51,204 bases of DNA from Phycisphaeraceae bacterium (GTDB lineage Bacteria > Planctomycetota > Phycisphaerae > Phycisphaerales > Phycisphaeraceae). The stretch covers positions 1 to 51,204 of the forward strand of contig JAFIFY010000062.1 in assembly GCA_020831765.1 (NCBI GenBank), read 5' to 3'. Made by a program: the position numbers and the translations under genes. The notes under the pieces were generated by a model that made no database searches, was not told the DNA's origin, and saw only the letters and a program-made list of their open reading frames with translations. Below are positions 42,016 through 51,034 of the stretch, in pieces. Within the stretch, counting starts at the first letter, position 1. Each line of letters starts with the position of its first letter.

Positions 42016-42118
42016 CAGAAGAACAGGTGATCAGTAGACCGCAGTTGAGCCGGCCTGTCCAGCCACGGCCGCCCAAACGTCAACGACGGTCTGCTTCCAT
42101 CTCCTGCTCAACTGCTTG
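42016..42118. repeat. Inverted-repeat element, copy A
   Basis: The left arm contains GAACAGGTGATCAG (42021-42034), AGACCGCAG (42036-42044) and GCAGTTGAGC (42041-42050). The right arm ends GCTCAACTGC (42106-42115), the exact complement of the last. Purine-rich left and pyrimidine-rich right arms match copies B and C. Confidence 0.6.
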
Positions 42119-42124
42119 ATTGAC

Positions 42125-42146
42125 AAACCGCCCCGAGGCGGTTTTT
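42125..42146. terminator. Intrinsic terminator with 8-bp stem
   Basis: AAACCGCC (42125-42132) pairs with GGCGGTTT (42137-42144) around CCGA, followed by TTTTT on the plus strand. On the minus strand it lies 120 bp beyond the HAD gene end with a weaker T-tail, so it probably serves that gene. Confidence 0.6.
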
Positions 42147-42266
42147 CAATCGGGGCGACTGACCGAGCTTCGGACCAAGGAATGCAATTCGGCCGTACAT
42201 CACAATGCTCTTGCTGCCGCCAGAATCATGGATCATGCGCATCGTAGACTCAATTCGTGTGATTGC

Positions 42267-42947
42267 CTACTGGCCACGCGTGATGAACTGGCCCAATGCG
42301 GCCAAATCGCCAAACTCGCCAACCAACGGCGCGGCCCATTCAGGCCGTGCCCGGCTACGTCGATTGATCCATGCAACCGGGATGCCTGACGTGATCGCTC
42401 CACGAACATCCGCGATCAAAGAGTCCCCAACGTGAAGAACACTTTCCCGAGGAGCCCCTAGAAGCTCGATTGCGGCTTGGAACATCTCGGGACGTGGCTT
42501 GTAGCTGCGACAGCCTTCGCTTGTCACCATATGCTGGAACTCCCAGCCATTGTGTGCCAATGCCGCGCGAAGGTCGTCTTGGTCAATGTTTGAAACCACG
42601 CATGTCGGCACCTCGAGACTGGCGAGGAATGAGGCGGATTCGGGGAATGCCGTCGGTGCACGCCAGTACGCATAGAGTGGCTCGGACAATTCCTCTGGCG
42701 AAAGAGGGCATTCAAAGCGGTCAAGCACTTCCCCAAGAGTCTCCAACTCCAACTCGCGCTGAGTCCGGAAAGCCTCACCATGGGACGTGGAGCACCGCTC
42801 CGAGAACTTCCATGCATCAATCACCTGACGTGCCGTCGGTTTCAGAGGCGATTGGCTGGCGATCATCTGTACCAGACGAGAGATGATCTCGTCGTCCTCA
42901 GCAACGAGAGTCCCGTAGAAATCCAGCAGGATCGCCTGATATTGCAT
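42267..42947 (-). CDS. HAD-superfamily hydrolase (haloacid dehalogenase-like)
   Basis: HAD hydrolase of 226 residues. Motif I is LLDFYGTLV, where the second Asp of DxD is Tyr, as in dehalogenase-type members. Motif II is CVVSNID, motif III is the Lys in YKPRPEMF, and motif IV is HVGDSLIADV. The cap is alpha-helical (residues ~20-95). Substrate unknown; phosphatase or dehalogenase activity are both possible. Start ATG 42947 follows AGAGGGTG; a longer upstream frame is rejected. Confidence 0.92.
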   Translation of the reverse strand: MQYQAILLDFYGTLVAEDDEIISRLVQMIASQSPLKPTARQVIDAWKFSERCSTSHGEAFRTQRELELETLGEVLDRFECPLSPEELSEPLYAYWRAPTAFPESASFLASLEVPTCVVSNIDQDDLRAALAHNGWEFQHMVTSEGCRSYKPRPEMFQAAIELLGAPRESVLHVGDSLIADVRGAITSGIPVAWINRRSRARPEWAAPLVGEFGDLAALGQFITRGQ

Positions 42948-43036
42948 CACCCTCTGCTCCGTGCGTAACGATGGCTCGGTTTGTAAGCCCAGTCGCCTTC
43001 CCCGCGAGTTTGAGCGGGGCCATGGTACCCGCAATG

Positions 43037-43156
43037 AATAGAGAGTAGAAACTAGACCGCAGGAGAGACCCCCTGGTTCCGCCGACGCGGGTGGGGAGCC
43101 CTGTATTCTTCTGGTTGCTCTCCTCTCTACTCTCTCCTTTCTCCTGCTCTATTTTT
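43037..43156. repeat. Inverted-repeat element, copy B
   Basis: Left arm AATAGAGAGTAGAAACTAG then AGACCGCAG (43054-43062) and GAGAGACC; right arm is pyrimidine-rich (TCTCCTCTCTACTCTCTCC, then TTTCTCCTGCTCTATTTTT), broadly complementary to the left. Same family as copies A and C. Confidence 0.6.
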
Positions 43157-43180
43157 GCTTTCGGCAAAAATTGGGGTGCC
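43141..43180. repeat. Junction repeat resembling the tRNA-Pro 3' flank, copy 1
   Basis: CTCCTGCTCTATTTTT, a stem-loop TTTTTGC-TTTCG-GCAAAAA (43152-43170), and TTGGGGTG. The whole arrangement matches 44387-44429, where the last bases are the 3' acceptor strand of tRNA-Pro. Stem bases differ between copies, but pairing is kept in both. Confidence 0.6.
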
Positions 43181-43281
43181 TGTCATGGTATCGAAACCCT
43201 CTGGCGGCGCTTGCTCGATGGCCGTGCAAATGCTGGGTCACGAGCGAGCATTGGCGTGCCCAGGAGCAATCCTATCAGGGA

Positions 43282-43824
43282 TCATCGTTCGCGGACGGTC
43301 AATCGTACCGGCGGGGACTCAACTCGCTGAGTCCACACTCTCCCGTCAGGAACCTGTGTCGGTTGTTCCTCTTTGATTCGTCCGACCCATCGCTGATCGC
43401 CTTCCGAAAACTCGAGGAATAGCGCCCTGACATGGTAGACGCCCGGCTCAAGCCGCCAACTCACCTGACCATCATTCAAGCCAGCACGACTGAACCGTCG
43501 CTCCAAGGTCTCACCTGGAGCAATTGCCTTGAACGGTCCAGGAGCCCTCGCGCCGACTGGAAGCTGCGACGCGGTCGCCCCTTCCCCCTTCACCGTGAAA
43601 CTCAGGTAGCCGGTCGCAACAACGAGGGTATCGGAGCCGACGTTCTGCGCAATCACCGTGACGAACGCATCGTGCGGCGAATCGACCACATCGTCGCTCA
43701 ACTCCAGTCGCAGACGCAGGTCGGGCGGCGGATCACCAGTCGGGCTGACGGCGGGCATGGTGCAAGCTGTCATCAACGAAGCCGCAAAGGCGACCAATAG
43801 CAGGATGCATACCGGTGGGATCAT
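43282..43824 (-). CDS. Secreted lipoprotein of unknown function
   Basis: Lipoprotein of 180 residues: hydrophobic signal MIPPVCILLLVAFAASLMTAC with lipobox LMTAC (Cys21), Pro-rich linker, then a beta-rich domain (DLRLRLELSDDVVDSPHDAFVTVIAQNVGSDTLVV, GVYHVRALFLEFSEGD) that looks like an Ig-like or CARDB-type fold. AGGAG is 6 bases before the ATG. It lies between two direct repeats with the four-helix-bundle gene. No function is known. Confidence 0.8.
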   Translation of the reverse strand: MIPPVCILLLVAFAASLMTACTMPAVSPTGDPPPDLRLRLELSDDVVDSPHDAFVTVIAQNVGSDTLVVATGYLSFTVKGEGATASQLPVGARAPGPFKAIAPGETLERRFSRAGLNDGQVSWRLEPGVYHVRALFLEFSEGDQRWVGRIKEEQPTQVPDGRVWTQRVESPPVRLTVRER

Positions 43825-43895
43825 GTCGGGCTCCTGGTCATTGGACGCGCGACGCGTCCCACGGTTCCCGTAAAACGCCGATCTTCATGTTGTCT

Positions 43896-44258
43896 TCATA
43901 GCTGTCGTTTCGCCAGACCGTTGATCAGGCCGGAGAGCATGCGGGCGATCTCCTCAAGGTCGGTCTTGAGTAGTTCCTGCCCAGCGGGTTTGAGCAAGCC
44001 TTGCCGTGCAGCCGGTTCCAGCAGTGGCACGCACTCCTGCACGCTGCCGCGGGCGATGCCGAAAAAGTTGCGGCGGTCGGGCTTGGTAAACCTGCCGTTG
44101 CCCTCGGCGATGTTGGCGGCGATGGACAGGGCGGCGCGTTTGAGCTGGTCGGCGAGGAAGAAGTAGCCGCGCGGAAAATCGCGGATCAGGGTGCAGATGG
44201 CGTCGGCGAAGGTGATGGCCTTCTGATAGACCTGAAGGTTCTCGAACATGATGGCCAT
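43896..44258 (-). CDS. Four-helix-bundle protein (23S rRNA-IVP / S23 type)
   Basis: Protein of 120 residues of the four-helix-bundle family found in 23S rRNA intervening sequences: MFENLQVYQKAITFADAICTLI, FLADQLKRAALSIAANIAEGNGR, FFGIARGSVQECVPLLEPA and ELLKTDLEEIARMLSGLINGLA. Relatives include the Avd accessory proteins of diversity-generating retroelements, but no reverse transcriptase lies in the window. Start ATG 44258 with AAAGGG upstream. It is flanked on its 5' side by inverted-repeat copy C. Function of these stand-alone genes is unknown; some occur as small mobile units. Confidence 0.9.
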   Translation of the reverse strand: MAIMFENLQVYQKAITFADAICTLIRDFPRGYFFLADQLKRAALSIAANIAEGNGRFTKPDRRNFFGIARGSVQECVPLLEPAARQGLLKPAGQELLKTDLEEIARMLSGLINGLAKRQL

Positions 44259-44279
44259 GAAATGCCCTTTCAAGCCTCG

Positions 44280-44397
44280 AACAGGAGAACAGGTGAGCAG
44301 GAGACCGCAGGTGAGCGCGTGCCATCAATCGCGCCCTTGCACTGCCGACGGCACCTGAAGTTTCTCCTGTCTACTGCTCCACCGCTCTCCTGCTCTA
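44280..44397. repeat. Inverted-repeat element, copy C
   Basis: Left arm AGGAGAACAGGTGAGCAG, AGACCGCAG (44302-44310), GTGAGC; right arm TTTCTCCTGTCTACTGCTCC then CTCTCCTGCTCTA. It shares GAACAGGTGA-CAG with copy A and the right end CTCCTGCTCTATTTTT with copy B. It lies between the four-helix gene and tRNA-Pro. Confidence 0.65.
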
Positions 44398-44418
44398 TTT
44401 TTCGGCTTCGCCGAAAAA

Positions 44419-44429
<11 letters not shown>
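44387..44429. repeat. Junction repeat at the tRNA-Pro 3' end, copy 2
   Basis: CTCCTGCTCTATTTTT leads into a 9-bp stem-loop TTTTTCGGC-TTC-GCCGAAAAA (44398-44418), then T-CGGGGTG, the discriminator and 3' acceptor strand of tRNA-Pro. A near copy is at 43141-43180. Confidence 0.6.
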
Positions 44430-45157
<728 letters not shown>

Positions 45158-46681
45158 ATGAGTCGAATCAACACCAACGTCAACAGCCTGATTGCCCAGC
45201 GTGTGCTCGGACAGAACAATCGAACACTGTCCAACACCATGCAGCAACTGGCCACCGGTCTGCGGATCAACCGCGGAGCGGACGACCCGGCCGGCCTGAT
45301 CGCCAGTGAGAAGCTGCGGGCCGAACAGGCACGTCTTGGCGCCGCCATTGGTAACGTCGAACGCGCTGACAGCGTCATGAACATCGCCGAAGGCGGCCTT
45401 CAGGAAGTCAGCAAGCTCCTGCTGGACCTCCAGGGCCTGATCACCGAGACGGCCAACACCGCCGGCCTGAGCAATGAGGAGAAGGAAGCCAACCAGCTTC
45501 AGATCGACAGCATCCTCAGCACCATCGACCGCATCGCCGGCACGACCAACTTCCAGGGCACCAAGCTGCTCAACGGCAACTACGACTTCCGGGTTGATGG
45601 TGTCCACGCCAATGTGCAGGACTATGAAGTCAACGCCGCCAAGTTCACCGGCTCCAGCCAGGCCATCAAGGCCACGGTCACGCAGTCGGCCCAGCGTGGC
45701 GGTCTGATGATCCATGTCGGCGCGGCCCTGAATCTCAGCGCCGCCACCGACACCTTCAGCTTCGTGGTCAACGGGATGGAAGGCAGCAAGGAGTTCAGCT
45801 TCTCCAGCGGCTCCACTCTGGCCGACATGCGCGATTCGATCAACGCCTTCAAGAGCGTCACCGGCGTCTCGGCCTCGGTGCAGGGCACCAGCGGTGTTCT
45901 GCTTCGAAGCGTCGATTTCGGTTCCGATGCGTTCGTGGGTGTGCAGGTCACCGGCGGCGGCAACAAGGTGATCGGCTCGGGCACCGGCATTCGCGAGATG
46001 TCGGCGACCCAGAACAACACCGTCAAGGGTGGGGCGGCCACGGCGTTCACCACGGTCAGCGAGGTTCGCCATACCGGCAAGGATATCGGCGGCACGATCA
46101 ACGGCCTGGTCGCCCGCGGTCAGGGCACCACGCTCTCGGTCATCAGTGATCAGCTTGATGCCAGCATCACGATGAAGAACACCACCGCCGCGACCCAGAC
46201 TCCCGGCAGCGTCACCGCACTGACCGTTCGTGGCGGCGGGGCCACCTTCGCGCTGGGCGCCAGCATCGATATCAACAACCAGGCGCGAATCGGGCTGGGT
46301 AATGTCTCCAGCCGTGTCCTGGGCACCACGGATATCAGCGGCACCACCTACCGTTTGCAGGACCTGGGGTCCGGCCGGCACGCCAACGCGGTCAACGGCA
46401 AGCTCGAAGACGCCCAGAAGATCGTCAATACCGCGATCGACAACGTCTCGCGCCTTCGTGGCCGCATCGGCGCCTTCCAGGCACTGACCCTCCAGAGCAC
46501 GGCCAACAGCCTGGGCGTGGCCATGGAGAACGTCACCGCCGCCGAAAGCGCCATCCGTGACACCGACTTCGCCAAGGCCGCCGCGTCCATGACCCGGAAC
46601 CAGATTCTGGTCCAGGCCGCCACCAGTTCACTGGCTCTGGCCAACAGCCAGCCCCAGTCAGCCCTGATGCTCATCGGTTGA
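45158..46681 (+). CDS. fliC: Flagellin
   Basis: Flagellar filament protein of 507 residues. The N-terminal D0/D1 starts MSRINTNVNSLIAQRVLGQNNRTLSNTMQQLATGLRINRGADDPAGL, with the conserved EKLRAEQARLGAAIGN and TNFQGTKLLNG. A variable centre (about 165-400) of beta strands makes the outer domain. The C-terminal D1/D0 ends LGVAMENVTAAESAIRDTDFAKAAASMTRNQILVQAATSSLALANSQPQSALMLIG, the standard flagellin end. AGGAGAGGG lies about 8 bases upstream of the ATG. A strong terminator follows. No other flagellar gene is in the window. Confidence 0.97.
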   Translation: MSRINTNVNSLIAQRVLGQNNRTLSNTMQQLATGLRINRGADDPAGLIASEKLRAEQARLGAAIGNVERADSVMNIAEGGLQEVSKLLLDLQGLITETANTAGLSNEEKEANQLQIDSILSTIDRIAGTTNFQGTKLLNGNYDFRVDGVHANVQDYEVNAAKFTGSSQAIKATVTQSAQRGGLMIHVGAALNLSAATDTFSFVVNGMEGSKEFSFSSGSTLADMRDSINAFKSVTGVSASVQGTSGVLLRSVDFGSDAFVGVQVTGGGNKVIGSGTGIREMSATQNNTVKGGAATAFTTVSEVRHTGKDIGGTINGLVARGQGTTLSVISDQLDASITMKNTTAATQTPGSVTALTVRGGGATFALGASIDINNQARIGLGNVSSRVLGTTDISGTTYRLQDLGSGRHANAVNGKLEDAQKIVNTAIDNVSRLRGRIGAFQALTLQSTANSLGVAMENVTAAESAIRDTDFAKAAASMTRNQILVQAATSSLALANSQPQSALMLIG

Positions 46682-46717
46682 TCGAAGACGATCACCGGCA
46701 ACGATCGATGAAACCCG

Positions 46718-46759
46718 GCGGTGGCTCCCATGTGCGATGGGGGCCGCCGCTTTTTTTTT
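46718..46759 (+). terminator. Intrinsic terminator of flagellin gene
   Basis: A 14-bp stem including two G-U pairs, GCGGTGGCTCCCAT with ATGGGGGCCGCCGC, and a 5-base loop, followed by nine T (46751-46759). It lies 37 bp after the flagellin stop. Confidence 0.9.
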
Positions 46760-46844
46760 GGCGTGCCGGACATGATCCGTGATTCGGAAGTGTAAGTCCT
46801 CCACGGACCTGGATGGCCGGAACCGTTGGTTGATCACCTCGAAG

Positions 46845-46932
46845 AGCGCGAAGGGGGAGAAGAAAGTCGAGAGTCGAGCGGCGATGGAACGTTTGTTCCA
46901 CTTTCTACTTTCCACTCTCCACGCTCTGTCGC
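46845..46932. repeat. Inverted-repeat element, copy D (diverged)
   Basis: A purine-rich left arm (AAGGGGGAGAAGAAAGTC, GAGAGTCGAGCGGCGA) meets TGGAAC-GTTT-GTTCCA at the centre (46885-46900). A pyrimidine-rich right arm (CTTTCTACTTTCCACTCTCC) follows. It has the arm style of copies A-C but lacks AGACCGCAG. Confidence 0.5.
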
Positions 46933-47066
46933 CAGTGGCGGCCCCGACCCGTTCGGCTACAATGCCGACGGAAAGCACGGGTGGGCGGATCGCGATCGGC
47001 AGGGCCGGACCGGGCCGCGCGGCGGGCCGACCCGATCCTTCGTGAGCGGGACCAGGAGTCTGATGC

Positions 47067-47468
47067 ATGGCTGTCCGCATGGAACTGGCTCGAATCCTGA
47101 TCCGTGAGACCGACGATACCCATGTCGTCGAGCTTCGCGAGGCCGAGGGGGAGCGGATTTTTCCCATTGTCATCGGTTTCACCGAGGCCGCCGCGATCGA
47201 GCGCCGACTCATGGGCCACAAGCCGCCGCGCCCCCAGACCCATGAACTGCTGGCGGGCATCATCACCGCCCTGGGGGCGCAGATCGAAAAGATCATCATC
47301 GCCGACCTCAAGGAGCACACCTTCTTCGCCCGGCTTCTGCTTCGCCAGGGCGACCGGCTGGTCGAGATGGACTGTCGGCCCAGCGATGCCATCGCGCTGG
47401 GCGTGGCGACGGAGGTGCCGATATTCGCCGCCGAGCATGTGCTGGACGCGGTGACCGAGCAGAATTGA
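47067..47468 (+). CDS. Bifunctional nuclease family (BFN / DUF151) protein
   Basis: Protein of 133 residues with a BFN domain: VELREAEGERIFPIVIGFTEAAAIERRLMGHKPPRPQTHELLAGIITALGAQIEKIIIADLKEHTFFARLLLRQGDRLVEMDCRPSDAIALGVATEVPIFAAEHVLD in order, with all the usual conserved blocks. Nuclease activity is reported for one plant member and is not shown for bacterial ones. Start ATG 47067; an internal ATG (47079) is possible. It precedes the Mla-type ATPase gene and may share its transcript. Confidence 0.92.
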   Translation: MAVRMELARILIRETDDTHVVELREAEGERIFPIVIGFTEAAAIERRLMGHKPPRPQTHELLAGIITALGAQIEKIIIADLKEHTFFARLLLRQGDRLVEMDCRPSDAIALGVATEVPIFAAEHVLDAVTEQN

Positions 47469-47683
47469 ATCGCGCGGCTCGGCCGCCCTGCCGGTCGATC
47501 GCGCAAGTTCATGCGGATCGACGTTCGGCAAACCGCCCGCCGCGACGCCGGGGGGCTGGCGGCGAAACCACACAGGTGAACGCATTGTCTTCAATCCCTC
47601 CCGACTCCATCCCCACCGGACCGACGCCCGCCGATGCGGTCGCGCCAAGAAACGCCGGCGGCAACATGGAGTTGAGGAATCGC

Positions 47684-48598
47684 ATGCCGGTTCCTTCCGA
47701 GGGCCTGGATGCCATTGAAACGCCCGCGCCCGTGATCGAGGTGCGGGACCTGGTCAAATCGTTCGACGGCAAGGTCATTCTGGATCGGATCAATCTTGAA
47801 GTTCGGCGTGGCGAGACGATGGTCATCATGGGCGGGTCCGGCTCGGGCAAGAGCACGCTGCTGCGTTGCCTGATCGGAAGCCTGAAGCCCGAGTCCGGCT
47901 CGGTGCGGCTCTTTGGCCGGGAGATCACGCAACTGGATGAGGACGGTCTGAACGCGACGCGCAAGCGGCTGGGGATTCTGTTTCAGTCCGGGGCGCTGTT
48001 CAACTCGATGACGCTTCGCCAGAACATCGCGCTGCCCCTGTCCGAGCACACATCACTGCCGCCGGAGACGATCGAGATCATGGTGAAGATCAAGCTGGAG
48101 CTGGTGGGTCTTCGTGAACATGCGGAGAAATATCCGGGTCAGATATCCGGCGGGATGAAGAAGCGCGCCGGCCTGGCCCGCGCCCTGGCCATGGACCCGC
48201 AGATACTCTTCTACGATGAGCCTTCGGCGGGGCTGGACCCGGTGACCAGCGCTGAGATTGATATGCTGATCAAGAGCCTTTCGCGGCAACTGGGCGTCAC
48301 CAGCGTGGTGGTCACCCATGAAATGGATTCGGCCTTCACCGTGGCCGATCGGATGGCGATGCTCGATAAGGGCCGCATGATTCTGGTCGATCGCCGCGAA
48401 ATGTTTGAACGCATCCGGGATGGGCGGGAACCGGAGGATGAGCAACTGGCCACGATCCGGCAGTTTTTGCTGGGCGCTGCCGAAGGGCCGATCACGCGAC
48501 GACGCCAATCGACCAGTTATGCTGAGGACCTGCTGGGCTCAGCGGCCCGGGAACACAGCCGGCCTTCGCTGTTGCCCACGCGGTCGAGCGACCAGTGA
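47684..48598 (+). CDS. MlaF-like ABC transporter ATPase
   Basis: ATP-binding protein of 304 residues of the Mla/Ttg2 lipid-transport class. It has Walker A GGSGSGKS (50-57), a Q-loop (LFQSGALFNSMTLRQNI), the signature ISGGMKKRAGLARA, Walker B ILFYDEPSAGLDP and the H-loop VVTHEM, all in order and near the MlaF pattern. The frame opens much earlier, but the ATG at 47684 has GAGG 6 bases upstream and starts MPVPSEGLDAIE. MlaD follows; no MlaE permease is adjacent. Role: energising phospholipid movement to keep the outer membrane asymmetric, inferred. Confidence 0.92.
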   Translation: MPVPSEGLDAIETPAPVIEVRDLVKSFDGKVILDRINLEVRRGETMVIMGGSGSGKSTLLRCLIGSLKPESGSVRLFGREITQLDEDGLNATRKRLGILFQSGALFNSMTLRQNIALPLSEHTSLPPETIEIMVKIKLELVGLREHAEKYPGQISGGMKKRAGLARALAMDPQILFYDEPSAGLDPVTSAEIDMLIKSLSRQLGVTSVVVTHEMDSAFTVADRMAMLDKGRMILVDRREMFERIRDGREPEDEQLATIRQFLLGAAEGPITRRRQSTSYAEDLLGSAAREHSRPSLLPTRSSDQ

Positions 48599-48708
48599 CC
48601 GCCGAACGGCGCCCGTCTTCGGCGATGAATGCCGCCGGCCGCGCAGCTCGTGTGCGATGCGGAGCCCAACGATGAACCATCGACCCGAATCAGGAGCCGT
48701 GCCCAACC

Positions 48709-50025
48709 ATGTCGATCAAGCATGACAACGTCCGTGCCGGGATTTTTGTGCTGCTGGGCCTGGTGATTTTCGTCTCCATCATCATGATCCTGGCGGATTT
48801 TCGGCGCTTCACGACGCCGATGGAGAGGATCGAGGTTTTCTTTTTGCTCAGCGACGGCGTGGATGGGCTCAAACCCGGCTCACCGGTGACCCTGGGCCAT
48901 CAGCCGATTGGTGTGGTGGCGGCCATCGAGGATGTCCATACCCGAAATGAACGCCCGCGCGTGATCGGCAAGAAGGTGGTGGCCCGTATCCCCCAGCGAT
49001 ACAAGCTTGGCTGGGATGCGAGGATCGTCGTGGACAGCCCGTTGATCGGCTCTGGAGGGAAGCTCAATATCGAGACCACAGGCCGGGCGGCGTCACCGAT
49101 ATTGCCCGAGGATCAGCGCGAAGAACGCCTGCGACAAATCTTAAGAGAGCGTGATTATGAGGTGGACGTCCAGGAACTGATCGATGCCTTTCCCGCCGCC
49201 GCCATCCCGGGCCATGTGCCGGGCAACCGGATGGTCCGCGATTTTATCCGGCAGATCGGTATTGGGGACAGGCAGGTGGAACAGGTTCCAAAGATAGTTG
49301 GATCCCTTGCCAAGATTCTCGAGGATGTTGGTGAAATCATCGAGCCAGTCAAAGCCAAGAAAGACGTTTGGGTAGAGTCGATCGATTCGACCATTGCCGA
49401 TGTAGGGCGGGTTTCCGGCCAGGCACGTGAATGGGTCGATGCCTTGGAGGGACGGCGCGCGGCTTGGATCGAGTCGGTCGACACCTTCGCGGCCAATGCC
49501 AACAAACTGGCGGCCGATCTGGTCAAGCTGGTCGAAGACCACCGTGAAGATGTCAGCGCGATCGTTGAATCGGCCAAGAAACTGGCCACGGCGATTGAGG
49601 CGTCCTTCAAGCAGGACGGCGCTCCTGCGGTCGCGAAATTTCACAAGGCGGTGGATGACATCGCCGCCCTGGTCGCCGGTCAGAAGCCGGTGCTTGAGCA
49701 GGCGATGGCGAGTATGGCCATCACCGCTGGGCAGCTCAAGCTCGCCGCGATCGAGGTTCGGCGTTCGCCCTGGCGCCTGCTCTATGAACCGGGCTCGCGC
49801 GAGCTGGAAACCGATAATCTCTATGATGCGGTGCGTTCCTTCACACTCGCCGCCGAGGCGCTGCGGGCGACTTCGGCCAGCCTCAACGCCATGGCCGCGC
49901 GGGAGCACATCAGCAGGGAAGAGATCGAAGCCAAGCAGGAGTACCTGGATGAACTGTTCAAGCGCTTCCAGAAGGCCGAAAAGCGCTTCTGGGAAGAGCT
50001 CGATCGCGTTGATCCCCGCAAGTAA
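48709..50025 (+). CDS. MlaD-like MCE-domain protein
   Basis: Protein of 438 residues. An N-terminal membrane helix (GIFVLLGLVIFVSIIMIL, about 11-28) anchors an MCE domain (about 38-125: VFFLLSDGVDGLKPGSPVTLGHQPIGVVAAIED, IPQRYKLGWDARIVVDSPLIGSGGKLNIE). The remaining ~300 residues are long amphipathic helices (AASFKQDGAPAVAKFHKAVDDIAALV), as in periplasm-spanning MCE proteins with tunnel-forming C-terminal helices. AGGAG lies 13 bases before ATG 48709. It pairs with the preceding ATPase; the permease is missing locally. pyrH follows by 28 bp. Confidence 0.92.
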   Translation: MSIKHDNVRAGIFVLLGLVIFVSIIMILADFRRFTTPMERIEVFFLLSDGVDGLKPGSPVTLGHQPIGVVAAIEDVHTRNERPRVIGKKVVARIPQRYKLGWDARIVVDSPLIGSGGKLNIETTGRAASPILPEDQREERLRQILRERDYEVDVQELIDAFPAAAIPGHVPGNRMVRDFIRQIGIGDRQVEQVPKIVGSLAKILEDVGEIIEPVKAKKDVWVESIDSTIADVGRVSGQAREWVDALEGRRAAWIESVDTFAANANKLAADLVKLVEDHREDVSAIVESAKKLATAIEASFKQDGAPAVAKFHKAVDDIAALVAGQKPVLEQAMASMAITAGQLKLAAIEVRRSPWRLLYEPGSRELETDNLYDAVRSFTLAAEALRATSASLNAMAAREHISREEIEAKQEYLDELFKRFQKAEKRFWEELDRVDPRK

Positions 50026-50053
50026 AGCCCTTCACGCCCAGGAACCAACCACT

Positions 50054-50845
50054 ATGACCGCACTGCCCGAGCCCCCGGCCCCGAACCCGCTCAGCGATGA
50101 TGGCGACGATGCCCCCGCCCCCGCCCCCGGAGCTCAATATCGGCGTGTGCTTCTGAAGATCAGCGGCGAAGCCATGGGCATCAAGGGTCAGATGGGGGTT
50201 GATGGCGATGAGCTGCAACTGATCGCCCGTGAGATTACCGAGGCCGCCCGGCTGGGAGTCCAACTGGCCGTGGTGGTCGGGGGCGGCAACATCATCCGGG
50301 GCGCGGAGATGGCCCGCGAAAGTCACATCAACCAGGTCACGGCCGACTATATGGGCATGCTCGGCACGGTGATCAACGGACTTGCGCTCAAGGAAGTGCT
50401 TGAGGCGATGGGCCAGCCGGCGCGGGTGCTCAGCGCGGTGAATCTTTCGGCCGTGGCCGAGACATTCATACGCGGCCGGGCCCTGCGGCACATGGAGAAG
50501 GGGCGCGTGGTCATCTTCGTCGCCGGCACGGGCAATCCGTTCTTCACCACCGATTCAGCCGCCGCGCTCCGAGCCGCGGAGATCGGGGCCGACATCCTGC
50601 TCAAGGCCACCAAGGTCGATGGCATCTACGACAAAGATCCGATGCGACATTCCGATGCCACGCGATTCCAGACCATCTCCTTCGACGAGGCCATCCGGCT
50701 CAATCTCAAGGTCATGGACCTGACCGCGTTCGACATGTGCCGTCAGCGCGGCATCCCCATCATCGTCTTCAACATGAAAGCGCCAGGCCACATCGCCGAA
50801 GTCATCAGCGGCCAACCCCACGGCACCCGCGTGACCCTGGAATAG
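50054..50845 (+). CDS. pyrH: Uridylate kinase (UMP kinase)
   Basis: UMP kinase of 263 residues, phosphorylating UMP to UDP in pyrimidine synthesis. The family core runs from RRVLLKISGEAMG through AVVVGGGNIIRGAEMARESHINQVTADYMGMLGTVINGLAL, FIRGRALRHMEKGRVVIFVAGTGNPFFTTDSAAALRAAEIGADILLKATKVDGIYDKDPMRH to FNMKAPGHIAEVISGQPHGT. The first ~28 residues are a Pro/Ala-rich extension absent in most homologues. The frame is open far upstream across the MCE gene; ATG 50054 is the sensible start. GGAA is the only weak ribosome site. Confidence 0.97.
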   Translation: MTALPEPPAPNPLSDDGDDAPAPAPGAQYRRVLLKISGEAMGIKGQMGVDGDELQLIAREITEAARLGVQLAVVVGGGNIIRGAEMARESHINQVTADYMGMLGTVINGLALKEVLEAMGQPARVLSAVNLSAVAETFIRGRALRHMEKGRVVIFVAGTGNPFFTTDSAAALRAAEIGADILLKATKVDGIYDKDPMRHSDATRFQTISFDEAIRLNLKVMDLTAFDMCRQRGIPIIVFNMKAPGHIAEVISGQPHGTRVTLE

Positions 50846-51034
50846 CCGCGCGGCAAAGACGACGCACGCTCAACGCTCATATCTTGATACCCGGTCGGAA
50901 TCGCCGGCCGCGCATGACCTGCCTCGGGTGGCAATTCAAGACGGACGGACGACTTCCGCTCCCGCGTGACGGCGGCCTGCCCTTTGACTGGCCGCGCTGC
51001 CGTTGAGCACGGGCCCCTTTGTTGTGCTTGCATC

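Larger units (their letters stand above)
41780..42266. other. Gap with repeat element A and a terminator
   Basis: This 487-bp region has no supported gene. A minus-strand frame of 85 codons (41819-42076) has no good ribosome site or domain. The right half carries the first of four inverted-repeat elements (42016-42118) and a terminator (42125-42146). Confidence 0.5.
42948..43281. other. Gap with repeat element B
   Basis: A 334-bp stretch with no supported gene. It holds inverted-repeat copy B (43037-43156) and a stem-loop plus tRNA-like end (43141-43180). Short frames across it have no support. Confidence 0.5.
46682..47066. other. Gap with flagellin terminator and repeat D
   Basis: A 385-bp stretch with no supported gene. 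Contains the flagellin terminator (46718-46759) and inverted-repeat element D (46845-46932). The region after D leads into the next gene without a clear promoter. Confidence 0.5.

Noticed and set aside
41819-42076. 85-codon minus-strand frame upstream of the prepilin-like gene
   Set aside because: No ribosome site and it overlaps repeat element A; no recognised domain.
43896-44258. Diversity-generating retroelement suggested by an Avd-like four-helix protein
   Set aside because: No reverse transcriptase, template/variable repeat pair or target gene was found nearby.
44398-44418. Stem-loop after tRNA-Pro as a terminator
   Set aside because: In both orientations the T-run precedes and the A-run follows the stem, so there is no 3' U-tract.
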